In this document: positions 53,490-63,874 of the stretch, in pieces | How positions within the stretch are numbered: the first letter of the stretch is position 1 | Layout: every line of letters begins with the position of its first letter | Source of the DNA: Reticulitermes speratus | Taxonomy: Eukaryota; Arthropoda; Insecta; Blattodea; Rhinotermitidae | Direction of reading: 5' to 3' | Length of the DNA stretch: 64,000 nucleotides | Assembly (NCBI GenBank): GCA_021186555.1 | Contig: JAJKFL010000005.1 | Location: forward strand, 51,057,635 to 51,121,634 | Translations under genes and position numbers: made by a program | The notes under the pieces: generated by a model | Databases searched by the model: none | What the model saw: the letters and a program-made list of their open reading frames with translations, nothing else | Told to the model about the DNA's origin: nothing

Positions 53490-54068
53490 GCGCTACAAGC
53501 CGGAAGGTCGCGGGTTCGATATTCGATGGTGTCACTGGAATTTTTCATTGATATAATGCTTTCGGTCGCACTATGGCCCTGGGGTCGACTCAGCCTGTAA
53601 CAGAAATGAGTAAAAGGTAAAGTTTTCCCTAGAACAGGCCACGAAGGCCCAGAGGGGGAGTAGAGGTATAGCTCTACTCTTTCTTTAACCTCGGCGCTAG
53701 ATGGGGGTGGGTGGTCAACGCCACGTCCCGGCCGCTTTACCCCCGGGAAAGAGACCCGGTACCCATTGTACAGGAGGCTGGGTAGGTCTCAGGGCCGGTC
53801 TGGACGTGTGCTGAAAATCCTGCCCCCACCGGGATTCGATCCCCGGACCGTCCAGCCCGTAGCGAGTCGCTATACCGACTACGCTATCCCGACCCATAAC
53901 AGAAATGAGTACCAGGAATATTTCCTTGGGGAGGGGGGTAAAGGCGGCCGGTGCGTAGGGCTGACAACCTTACCACCTTTATGTGCCGATTGTCTAAAAA
54001 TCTGGGAGCCTCAACCTCCTGGACCCCTAAGGGCTTGTCTAGGCCTGTAATGGGGTTGCTTTTTTTTA
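53490..54068 (+). mobile_element. SINE family S1 split by an S2 insertion
   Basis: The first part runs from GCGCTACAAGCCGGAAGG through CTGGGGTCGACTCAGCCTG; the second resumes CCAGGAATATTTCCTTGGGG and ends with TCTAGGCCTGTAATGGGG and a T tract. The A box is lost at the 5' edge. Confidence 0.92.
53613..53896 (-). mobile_element. SINE family S2 inserted into S1, perfect target duplication
   Basis: Flanked by TAACAGAAATGAGTA at 53598-53612 and 53897-53911. The complete S2 copy reads on the minus strand from GGGTCGGGATAGCGTAG through GGATCGAATCCCGG to a tail ending CCTTTTA-like. The best definition of S2 ends in the window. Confidence 0.96.
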
Positions 54069-55202
54069 TAAGAATTAGGTCTACGTTTAAGATGTAACTG
54101 ATGTATGGTTAATTAACAGCTGTGTCAAATGTCAGATGTAATGAACAGTAATTTGCACATGTAAATAGCTGTAACGCCGTTGTCTTAACGACAGTCATTA
54201 CAGAAATCTGGTTTAGTGTTTGGAAAAAAACTTACGTCATCGTATTTTTAGTAAAATTAAACTTACTGCAATAAAAGCGTAGCATTACGACTTAGGTGTT
54301 AAAGGCGCATATACTTCGCAATTTGAAGGTCCTGGGTTTGATTCTAGTTTCGACTCTTTGTTGTCAATTTTGGTCTTTGTGGTAGGCATACATATCTTAC
54401 CCTCGTGCTTTATTCTGTATCCTTAATTGTGTCTGTTTCTATAGATGTCTTGAATCGGTCAGGGGATGTTGTTAATGTGGATGTCATCTTCAGAGAGGTT
54501 AATCATAGAACCTACAGCGATGGCGTTTTGGAACAACAAGGTGACTTTTTTTGTTTAAATGTTTATTACAAAGATGATTTTGGTAGTATTTACATTATGC
54601 AAAGAAAAGCCCAAAATTGTTCCTATAAACAATTTAGCTAACTTATGCGTGAAACAAACGTTAAAGATACGGAAATATAGATAACATTAATGAGAAAAGA
54701 CTGAAAAACATTATGCCTGATGGTGAGTTGGTTACAGCAGGATATGTTTCGGTCGTTTGTATTTGTAACTAAGGTGACTGTACAGCATGGAGCATGAAGT
54801 GTAAATAAGATCATGTTAGATAGTTGAAACGCCTTTGGCGAATCTTCGATATAATACGAAAGGGAACGGGAAATGGAGCTTTAAGGAAGTGAAAAGTAAG
54901 TAATAGATTTAGAGACGAAAAGCGGATAGAAAGAGCGAGATAAAATAATTATTATCGAAATCTCGTGAATTTCCAAAAGCACGATCACATCTTTATTTCA
55001 CGCGTAGGCCTACGTTGGAAGTGACATTTAAAATTGGGTTTTAAACGGACTCCTGAAGACGATAGTTTTTATTAATTGTACAGGGTGTTCATTTGAAAAC
55101 ACAGGGCGTCTTTGTAATATAAGGTAATTGTGTGTTACATAGCACATTACCAATAACATTGCAGATTATATAGTAGCAGAATAATTCAGTGTTAACAAAA
55201 TA
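54069..55202. other. Non-coding stretch, weak SINE head only
   Basis: GTCCTGGGTTTGATTCTAG near 54330 resembles a B box. A 78-codon frame at 54405-54641 has no known domain. Confidence 0.35.
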
Positions 55203-55754
55203 CAGGATGTTTTATAAATCCCTCCGGGATTTCGGAGGTCTGTAGCTCAGGAGCCAAATCACACACGGGGGATGAGAGCATGTCAGTGAAAAGAGTACAT
55301 ATCCAAGTTTTGAACCTACCTAAATGTTAAATATGTGCCCCTTTGGTGACTCGACAGACGTCAATCCTGTCCCAAAGTCAGGCGATGGTCCCGGCCTACC
55401 TGTTCGTTTTGCGACACACAAACAGCCAGTTTCCTCGAATTTTCTATACCAGTCTCTTACTGTTTTATCCGTTGGTGGTTCTGTACGATACTTGGTTCGA
55501 AAATCACGTTGCACTGTTACAATTGACTGGGTTTTAGCAAATTACAGGACACAAAAAGCTTTCTGTTCACCTCAAAACGCCATGTGTGCACACCACTGCC
55601 TCCTAGCGGAGAAACGGGTAACTACGCCATCGCATCTGTCACGAAAAAACTTTTAAATTTCCTCTATCCGTTGGCATGCTTTTATCTCTTATATGTGGGT
55701 TTGCTACTGCACGGCCAAGCCTCTAAATCCCGGATGGACTTATGAAACACGCTG
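55203..55754 (-). mobile_element. DUF4817/mariner-type element, internally deleted
   Basis: Imperfect TIRs of about 33 bp: CAGGATGTTTTATAAATCCC and, inverted, CAGCGTGTTTCATAAGTCCA, each next to TA. On the minus strand 55514-55320 reads QRDFRTKYRTEPPTDKTVRD then WYRKFEETGCLCVAKRTGRP, the DUF4817 helix-turn-helix region found in mariner-type transposases. The catalytic domain is gone. The right 200 bp recur at 35980-36177. Confidence 0.88.
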
Positions 55755-56029
55755 TATATTGCTGGTACAGCACCACGCAGTACGTAGCAGTGACACACGT
55801 AACCAAACACCCCAGCCACCTGGCTTCGTTTTCCAATTCCTGCACCTCTGACGTCGTAACTTGCTGGACACTTGTCTGATTATCTTTTATGTCACGCAGG
55901 AAAGGTATGGTGGCCGTGAACAAGGTGCTATCCAATAAAATGAAGTACCTCAATGTTTGCAGTTGCCTGTTTGAGCCCAGGTGGTGTCATTTGACGAATT
56001 CCATGTTTAAGGATTTTTATTAACAAATT
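55755..56029. other. Non-coding stretch, nothing recognised
   Basis: No supported feature. Confidence 0.3.
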
Positions 56030-56230
56030 ATACTTCCTCAGCTACTCAAGAAATAACGCGATTTTATTGTACGCAATGATACGTCACTGTAGTCCGCCAC
56101 TGGGACATGTTTTGAGCCATTTAACGCAAGCCCACAACTTTACATCCTGTTTCTGTGTGATCCGTCTTAATAATATCTTGCCATTTACGTCTGTCTCCCA
56201 AACGATCTCTTCGTTTCAGGATTTAATGTG
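56030..56230 (-). pseudogene. Highly decayed LINE 3'-end fragment
   Basis: CTTCCTCAGCTACTCAAGAA, TTTTATTGTACGCAATGATA and AATAATATCTTGCCATTTACG follow the order of 50690-50880 with heavy divergence. Confidence 0.4.
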
Positions 56231-56504
56231 AATTTTTCTCATCCGTCTGTCTACCGTATGTTTTGATGTCTTAGAACAAATTACATTTTATTGTGTAAGT
56301 TAAACAATGTTGATATGCGAATAACTTTTTAAACAAAAATCATTGAACTTATACATAAACAGGACAGGCAATGTAAGTGTACCTTCACATTGAGACGCGT
56401 TCGCGTAACCATTGTTGCCGTGGAAGAGCAATAATTATTACATATTCTGGATGTGTTTCTGTAGCCTTAGTCATCTGCCATTCAAAGCGCATGCGCCGTT
56501 TTAT

Positions 56505-56870
56505 ATTGTCATCTGTGGGCTGTCTAGCTCTACCAAATTTTTCACATTATCTCATAAACGGTACGATTTTCGGAAAAGGTTATTGAATATAAAATGTGTG
56601 TTTTGATTTCCTGTAGACCTTTTGTCTGAAACATTTCTCTTTCTGAGAAGAATTAAGCGAAATATTATCATAAATGTACATAGGTATTCATGTAAAGTAC
56701 CCGTTATTCTTGTCATATTTTAATGAAACTTAAATTTTCTCGACAGATTTTCAAAAAATTTTCAGACATCAAAATTTATTAAAATTCGTCCAGTGAGAGC
56801 CGAGTTGTTCTATGCGGACGGACAGGCAGACACGACGAAGCTAATAGTCGTTTCTCGCAATTTGGCCTTT
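56505..56870 (+). repeat. Dispersed repeat family R, copy 2
   Basis: Direct-orientation match to 22440-22765, with a few small insertions, ending in CGAAGCTAATAGTCGTTTCT. Confidence 0.8.
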
Positions 56871-57284
56871 TTAGCTGAATTATTAGCGATCAGAGCTGAG
56901 ACATACAATCTTAGATAAATACTGGCTATGTACCTTTAAGCACGCAGTTCATTGGAATAATATTTAAAGAACTCAGTACTTAGCAGGTGAATTTTTTCTG
57001 TGGCTTAAATTAATTCAGGAAGGAAACGTTTTTGAAACTGGCATGTTTCAGTCCTCACATAAAAAGTCTTTGAGGCACCTCAACGCGTATTTTTGTATTT
57101 TTAGAACGTTACATGAGGGACAGGGGCCAAGTAGCCCTAAAAAGACAGGGGTGTAATAAAACATTAGAAGGCGTTAGATGTCTAAAGTATGCTAAGCACA
57201 CAGTAAAGACTTTATCTTGATCTTAATTTGTTAAATTCCACAGGGCCATACACTATTCGCACGGTATGTGTTAAAGAAAGGCGT
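56871..57284. other. Non-coding stretch, nothing recognised
   Basis: No supported feature. Confidence 0.3.
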
Positions 57285-58325
57285 ACTGGGATTTGAAATC
57301 CTTCTCCTGTAAATCCGGAATATAAAGATTTGAAATCCTTCTTCTGTAAATCCAGAATATAAAGATTTGAAATCCTTCTCCTGTAAATCCGGAACATAAA
57401 GATTTGAAATCCTTCTCCTGTAAATCCGGAACATAAAGATTTGAAATCCTTCTCCTGTAAATCCGGAACATAAAGATTTGAAATCCTTCTCCTGTAAATC
57501 CAGAACATAAAGATTTGAAATCCTTTTCCTGCAGATCCGGAAAATAAAGATTTGAAATCCTTCTCCTGTAAATCCGGAACATAAAGATTTGAAATCCTTC
57601 TCCTGTAAATCCGAAACATAAAGATTTGAAATCCTTCTCCTGTAAATCCGAAACATAAAGATTTGAAATCCTTCTCCTGTAAATCCGGAACATAAAGATT
57701 TGAAATCCTTCTCCTGTAAATCCAGAACATAAAGAATTTGAAATCCTTTCCCTGCAGATCCGGAAAATAAAGATTTGAAATCCTTCTCCTGTAAATCTGG
57801 AACATAAAGATTTGAAATCCTTCTCCTGTAAATCCGAAACATAAAGATTTGAAATCCTTCTCCTGTAAATCCGAAACATAAAGATTTGAAATCCTTCTCC
57901 TGTAAATCCGAAACATAAAGATTTGAAATCCTTCTCCTGTAAATCCGAAACATAAAGATTTGAAATCCTTTTCCTGTAAATCCGGAACATAAAGATTTGA
58001 AATCCTTCTCCTGTAAATCCGGAACATAAAGATTTGAAATCCTTTTCCTGTAAATCCAGAACATAAAGATTTGAAATCCTTTTCCTGTAAACCGGAACTT
58101 AAAGATTTGAAATCCTTTTCCTGTAAATCCGAAACATAAAGATTTGAAATCTTTCTCCTGTAAATCCGAAACATAAAGATTTGAAATCCTTCTCCTGTAA
58201 ATCCGGAACATAAAGATTTGAAATCCTTCTCCTCTAAATCCGGAACATAAAGATTTGAAATCCTTCTCCTCTAAATCCGGAACATAAAGATTTGAAATCA
58301 TTCTCCTGTAAATCCGGAACATAAA
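57285..58325. repeat. 37-bp minisatellite, about 28 copies
   Basis: Unit with AAAGATTTGAAATCCTTCTC then CTGTAAATCCGGAACAT, steps of 37 bp from 57324. Because 37 is not a multiple of 3 and the unit has no minus-strand stop, all three minus frames remain open and give overlapping 239-363-codon frames. These are artefacts of the unit, not genes. Confidence 0.96.
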
Positions 58326-58869
58326 GGAATGACAACAGAACTTGAAGATTATTAGACAATCACCAGAACCTCAAACGGTAGACATATTTATATTGTTTGT
58401 ATCTGAGAGAGACTCTGGTTGTCTTTTAATCGGGAAGGGATTTTGTACAGCCAGAGCGTGTGACAGTGGGAACGAAATTGAATTACAAATGGACCGAACC
58501 CGTTATACTGAACTGTACGAAGAGAGACAGAGAGAGAGGCACAATCCACTGATTGTTTAATTCTGTCTGTGAAATTTAATTGCAACCCTGGCTGAGGGAT
58601 TTTGTGGCCACCCTTAATCATTAGAGCGAGATATGTAACAGTATTTCAGACCGGTCATAATGTAAGTCCTTATTAATTCATAAAATCAATCAGCGTCATG
58701 CTCTGCAGTATCACGTGTAACCCACACAATGAATCTGTAGGAATGTCTAGATATCGATAAATGGATATGATGTTATACATCGAGGAAGAACTTCCTATAT
58801 CGACATGGACTGAGCATATAAATGTAACAAGTAATTTATTATTTGCTTAAAATTAGTCATATTCATTCG
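58326..58869. other. Non-coding stretch, nothing recognised
   Basis: No supported feature. Confidence 0.3.
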
Positions 58870-59085
58870 ACAGTTAAAGAGTCGGTTTAGTCCATTCGAT
58901 TCCCACCAGAGGCAGGGCATGTCTTCTCCAAAACTTCCAGGCCCGCTCTGTTGCCAACCCAGCCCCCTGATCAATGCGCAACGGGGGCGGCTACAACGTG
59001 TATGGGTTGGCCTTCTGTCTAGTGCCAAGATCAAGAATGAGTGGAGCTGTAACTCCATTCTCTCGTATTATTTTTTGTCTTGCAC
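58870..59085 (+). mobile_element. SINE family S2 fragment (diverged)
   Basis: B-box-like CCATTCGATTCCCACC, then CTAGTGCCAAGATCAAGAAT and GAGTGGAGCTGTAACTCCAT in S2 order. Confidence 0.55.
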
Positions 59086-59334
59086 AGTGATACATTTATT
59101 TTTATTTGCCACTCGAAAGTGCGCCAAAATTGCAAATCAGACCTTCGAAAAAAAAAAAAAAATTGGGGAGGCGTTTTGTTTGGTTTTTGGTAAGATATAA
59201 GTATAGGAATAACCGTGACAGTCAAGTAACAAATACAGGCATTAGAAGTGAACTACATTTAGGACTGAATTTACATTGGACGTTTCAGCAATTCAAAATT
59301 ACGTGAACCGATAATACATAAGCCAGGGAAGTTC

Positions 59335-59460
59335 GGAGCCATTTTTGGCGGGAAAATTTGAATTTGGTTTTCAAACTAATCAGGGACCTCGATTTAGATC
59401 ACATGACATCGTCTAGCCAATCACAGACGGGCTCCTCACTCCTTCGCTCCCTCCCAACAA
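59335..59460. promoter_or_regulatory. Cell-cycle-promoter-like motif cluster
   Basis: TTTTGGCGGGAAAA at 59343-59356 matches a strong E2F site and is directly followed by TTTGAA (59357-59362), a CHR-type hexamer. CCAAT lies at 59417-59421 in GCCAATCACAGA. No gene was recognised beside it, so it may be a chance cluster or part of a repeat. Confidence 0.3.
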
Positions 59461-59464
59461 GTTT

Positions 59465-59640
59465 ATTGAAAATCAATTCTAATAATATACTCCCATGCAC
59501 GCATAGGTGGTCTCTTTCCCTCAGGTTTCTCCACTAAAATTATTTGTGCTACTTCTTTTTCAAACACTTGCTACATTCTCCTCCCATCTCATTATTACTG
59601 ATTCGATCGGTCGAATTATTCTCAAATGATCATATGTTCA
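59465..59640 (-). pseudogene. Decayed LINE 3'-end fragment
   Basis: TTCTAATAATATACTCCCAT, GGTGGTCTCTTTCCCTCAGG and CTCCTCCCATCTC follow 44590-44720 in order. Confidence 0.55.
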
Positions 59641-60074
59641 TTAGCTTTTTTATCATCTCGATACTACGTAGACTTTGCAGTTGATAAAGCTCAGGTAAAT
59701 AGATCTACGCTCGGTTTAATCAAAGAGCGCAGTCCACGTCCTGGGATGTTTGTGTTTCCGGTAGATGAGGTAGGTAGAGTCATGTCTTTTCGGAATACTG
59801 ATCGTGTGCAGAGGTCGTGAGGCGGACATGGCATTGCTACTGCAAGCTGAATTAGCTGAGGACGGAGGGTGAGGAGGGTGATTTCGGGATTCTACTTCTG
59901 CAAGGGCTGATAAGAATTAGTAACGATGTGCAGTATAACCAGTCGGTTTCTCTCTGAACGTAATCAAACCGTTCCTTGTGAGACAGACACTCGTGGTGCA
60001 ACAGTGGTCTAAGTACACATACCTTTATTATCGATTAACGGTGCCTCTATAAAGCAGATGCAACAGATAACGGG
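59641..60074. other. Non-coding stretch, nothing recognised
   Basis: No supported feature. Confidence 0.3.
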
Positions 60075-60357
60075 ACATTTTTTTTGACGTGGTGAAGGGC
60101 CCCGCAGCAGATGCTACGGACGCACCGCAGCCTTAAGGCTTCTTGTGCAACCCCTGTGCAGTTTTTTTCTACCAAGCTTTACAATGAACGGAGCACCAGT
60201 GGAATAAAATTGACAGGGGAAAACCGACAACTCGGGAGAAAAACCTGTCCCAGTGCCACTTTGTCCACCACAAATCTCACATGGACTGACCCGGAATCGA
60301 ACCCGGACCTCCGCGGTGATAGGCCGGCGACTAACCGCCTGAGCCATGGCACGGCCC
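60075..60357 (-). mobile_element. SINE family S5, minus orientation
   Basis: Minus strand head: GCCGTGCCATGGCTCAGGCG (A box), GGTTCGATTCCGGGTCA (B box), then CACATGAGATTTGTGGTG-like, CCCGAGTTGTCGGTTTTCCC and a TTAAGGCTGCGGTGCG end. Fragments occur at 20112 and 22285. Confidence 0.82.
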
Positions 60358-60557
60358 TAACGGCCCAATTACTTAAATTTATGTTGTGTGTTTCACTAGG
60401 TACCATTTTGTATCTACAAGGCCTATAGAGGCGATACTGGTGATTGTGTCAACGGATCATAGGCCTGTTTCGTAATCTGTAAGTCAAGTTCGACTTTGAA
60501 CTGACGAGGCTGATGGCCTGAGAAGATTTGTATCACGAGTAGTCGCCGTGACGCTTA
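60358..60557. other. Short non-coding stretch
   Basis: Nothing recognised before the Harbinger TIR. Confidence 0.3.
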
Positions 60558-61172
60558 GGCCGCGTTCTCACGGGGCTTGAACCACGCGCGTGAATCACAC
60601 TTTCGTGGGCCACTACCCGTGTGAACGCGGAGTCGTGGACCTTGCGTGTGACGTCAGCAGTCCACGATCCTGTCGTGGCAGGATCAAACCATGTTTGATT
60701 TTCAGTCGTGGTAGTAGCGTTCGTGATGTAAAAGATGTCCTAACGTGTGCTAAGACTCAGTGACAACGAAACGTTACGTTGGATTTATATCAAAATGAAC
60801 ATGTTCTGTATAATGCCACTTTGGAGGAGTATTGGGATCGAGATTTAAGGGCGGCGGCAGCAAAACGAATATCAGCCCCTTTACACATATCTGGATTCGG
60901 ACCTGCAGAAATGTTAGTGAAGTTAAACACTTGAGAAGTTGATACTGTCAGAAAGCAGCAAGCCAGAGATCGGGATTTTTGTGCTAAACTTACACAAAAC
61001 ACAGAGCACACTACGGCACAGCCCTCAGCAACTGTCCCGTCCATGGTCACGACTGTACTGAAACATTTTGTCCGTGTGAACTGCTCACGCTTTCCACCAA
61101 GCGTGGAGGCAACACGAGTGAGCACGCCAGTGTGATTCACGCGCGTAGTTCACGCCCCGTGAGAACGCGGCC
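60558..61172. mobile_element. PIF/Harbinger-type element (615 bp)
   Basis: TIRs of about 43 bp begin GGCCGCGTTCTCACGGGGC and differ at two positions. The flanks are TTA (60555-60557) and TTA (61173-61175), the 3-bp TWA target of PIF/Harbinger. It contains a decayed MADF-domain coding remnant and no DDE transposase. Confidence 0.88.
60794..61020 (+). pseudogene. MADF-domain DNA-binding protein remnant in Harbinger
   Basis: The plus strand reads EHVLYNATLEEYWDRDLRAA, AAKRISAPLHISGFGPAEML, VKLNT, a stop, then KQQARDRDFCAKL. LYN...YWDRDLR..A..RI followed by a K.LR..Y-like helix is the MADF pattern. PIF/Harbinger elements commonly carry a Myb/SANT/MADF second protein that helps the transposase. 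The stop and later decay make it a pseudogene. Confidence 0.75.
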
Positions 61173-61437
61173 TTAGAGTCGTACATCTCCGCGCTATGCC
61201 CGAGATAACTCGTTGAACGGTATACGTGCTTGTGGTCTGGCTTTCATGTTTATAGATATCAGTGGAGGAAACACCTCCCGCCATCTCTTAGCAATTGTAT
61301 CCAACCACATGTGCTTGTGGCTTTTAAACAACACGTGTTACGTGATGCTACTGAGATACGTAAATGTGAACGAGTCATTTGTACATAAGCGTAGCGGAGT
61401 CGCTTATTCTGCACAGTGACTGGGTCAGTGTTAGAAC

Positions 61438-61600
61438 AGTGGTTTAAAGCGTGGGCCATATGACTTGCCAGGGGGCCACACCAAATTTAGAAGGGGCCAC
61501 AGAAGAATGACTGAATATTAGGGGGCCACAGTAAATTTTGTATGGGCCAACGAAACTTGACTGCCTAAATAAAATATTTGAAATTTAAGATTTAATGAAA
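61438..61600. mobile_element. hAT-like element, left part only
   Basis: CAGTGGTTTAAAGCGTGGGC resembles the TIR at 49772, with repeated GGGGGCCACA blocks inside. No right TIR found before the tandem array at 61690. Confidence 0.5.
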
Positions 61601-61689
61601 GTTGCTCTTCTCCCCTGCATCACCCGCAGCACAGAAGGCAAAGTTGTACTGTTATTGCGTTTTACCATATCTTATCTGGTTGAGTAGTC

Positions 61690-62350
61690 AGTTAATGATG
61701 TGTCGCTTGTTAAAATTTATTTAATAATATGTCTCTTGTGTAATATTCAGTTAATCACATGTCTCTTGCTTAATTTCAGTTAAAGACGTGTCTCTTGTTA
61801 AAATTTATTTAATAATATGTCTCTTGTGTAATATTCAGTTAATCACATGTCTCTTGCTTAATTTCAGTTAAAGACGTGTCTCTTGTTAAAATTTATTTAA
61901 TAATATGTCTCTTGTGTAATATTCAGTTAATCATATGTCTCTTGCTTAATTTCAGTTAATGACGTGTCTCTTGTTAAAATTTATTTAATAATATGTCTCT
62001 TGTGTAATATTCAGTTAATCATATGTCTCTTGCTTAATTTCAGTTAATGACGTGTCTCTTGTTTAACATTTCGGTAATCATGTGTCTCTTGTGTAATATT
62101 CAGTTAATCATATGTCTCTTTCTTAATTTCAGTTAATGACGTGTCTCTTGTTTAACATTTCGGTAATCATGTGTCTCTTGTGTAATATTCAGTTAATCAT
62201 GTGCCTCTTGCTAAATTTCAGTTAATGATGTGTCTCTTGTTAAAATTTATTTAATAATGTGTCTCTTGTGTAATATTCAGTTAATAATGTGCCTCTTGCT
62301 TAATTTCAGTTAATGATGTGTCTCTTGTTTAACACTTCGATAATCATGTC
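61690..62350 (+). repeat. 88-bp tandem repeat built of about 29-bp subunits
   Basis: ATGTCTCTTG recurs about every 29 bp. Three subunit types (AATAATATGTCTCTTGTGTA; TTAATCACATGTCTCTTGCT; TTAAAGACGTGTCTCTTGTT) form an 88-bp higher-order unit, clear from 61711 to about 62060 and then looser. Confidence 0.92.
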
Positions 62351-62451
62351 TCTTGTTCAACAGACTATGTCGTAGTAGTGGAAGAACAACACTTCCGGTT
62401 GTGTGACAGTTACGTAGAGGTAGCACGTATTTCATCATAAAAATGTAATGT

Positions 62452-62700
62452 AATGTAATCTCTCCATTCCATGAAGGCATACGGGAGTAGAGGTATAACT
62501 TCACTCATTCTCAACCTCGGCACTAGATGGAAATGAATGGTGAGTTTCACGCCCCCGTCACCTCACTTCCCGGTGAAAGAACCCCGATATCCATTGAACT
62601 GGAGGCCGGATGGGCACCCAGAACCGGTGTAGACGGTTTTGTGGAAGAGCAACTTTTCTGCCCTTACCGGTATTCGAACCCCACACCGTCCAGCCCGTAG
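62452..62700 (-). mobile_element. SINE family S2, minus orientation
   Basis: GGAGTAGAGGTATAACTTCA, CTCGGCACTAGATGGAAATG, GGTATTCGAACCCCACACC and CCGTCCAGCCCGTAGCTA are the S2 complement in order. Confidence 0.85.
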
Positions 62701-63455
62701 CTACTCAATAAATTCATACAGTGAGACATAAATATTATCATAATATTAAATATTATTATTAATACGTATATTAATACATAAACCAACAACAATAACATTA
62801 ACAATAACGTAAAAAACAGTAATGTTAGTCGTTAATGCTACACAAAAGAAGGAATCGAAATGAAACCTTATATGTGTAGTTGAGCGTGTGATGTTGTGTT
62901 GTCACGGAGACGCTTTGTGCTCGTGTGGCCACCTTCTGTATTCTGTATTAAGTGGTTGAATGGGCATGGCTCATACATGTGACTCTCCCACTTTTTCACA
63001 AATTAGCAATTTCTCGTCCTTTATCGCCACAAAGACACAGTGTTGTGATACTCGAATAAGGACAGTTTTAATTAGTTTACAGTGCGCTTCGGAAACAAAG
63101 ACTCTGTTCACATATAATGGGATATGTTTGTCGTTAAAGTGAATTTCTACCCCGAATCAAAGCACAAAGGCTCTTCCTTCATTTTCACTTCAAGGAAAAT
63201 GCTGCCTTTAGTAGTGTTTGTGATTATAGGAGCAATAGACACTTCTTTACCGTCCTCTTATGCGACTATTAAAAGCACTATTATGTGATGTATTTTAGGT
63301 CCCTGAAGGTTCAGACGGTGTACAGTCAGAGGGGCTTTTGTGAATACGGTAATGGATCTTAAGTTTACGCAGATGTGGGGGACATTTTTTGACTAACTGA
63401 TTTATTAATACGTACTATCACAAGACGGATTCTTAACGGACCAAATTTTTAGCCT
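62701..63455. other. AT-rich non-coding stretch, nothing recognised
   Basis: No supported feature. Confidence 0.35.
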
Positions 63456-63726
63456 GTGGTATCTGGGTAGACTACGGGCTGGACGGTCCGGGGATCGAAT
63501 CCCGGTGGGGGCGAGATTTTCAGCACCCGTCCAAACCGGACCTGAGACCCACCCAGCCTCCTGTACAATGGGTACCGGGTCTCTTTCCCGGGGGTAAAGC
63601 GGTCGGGGCGTGGTGTTGACCACCCACCCCCATCTAGTTCCGAGGTTAAAGAAAGAGTAGAGCTGTATCTCTGCTCACTCTCTGGGCCTTCATGGCCTGT
63701 TCTAGGGAGAACTTTACCTTTACCTG
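63456..63726 (+). mobile_element. SINE family S2, full copy
   Basis: Head TATCTGGGTAGACTACGGGC and GGGATCGAATCCCGGTGG, body GGGTACCGGGTCTCTTTCCC, AGCGGTCGGGGCGTGGTG and GAGGTTAAAGAAAGAGTAGA, tail ACTTTACCTTTACC. Confidence 0.92.
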
Positions 63727-63874
63727 TACCGGGTCATTCTCGGGGGTAAAGCGGCCGAGGAGTGGCGTTGACCACCCACCCCAACTAGCGCCGAGGTTAA
63801 AGAAAGAGTAGAGCTACAAATACACTCCCCTCTGGGCCTTCATGGCCTGTTCTAGGGTGAACTTTACGTTTATC
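63727..63874 (+). mobile_element. SINE family S2, tandem 5'-truncated copy
   Basis: Starts mid-body at TACCGGGTCATTCTCGGGGG directly after the tail of the previous copy and repeats the 3' half to GAACTTTACG. Possibly an insertion into the neighbour's tail. Confidence 0.88.

Noticed and set aside
54405-54641. 78-codon plus-strand open frame
   Set aside because: No recognisable domain, no splice or start context; left out as chance.
57212-58322. Three overlapping minus-strand open frames of 239-363 codons
   Set aside because: Created by a 37-bp minisatellite without stop codons; the same peptide words occur in all frames.
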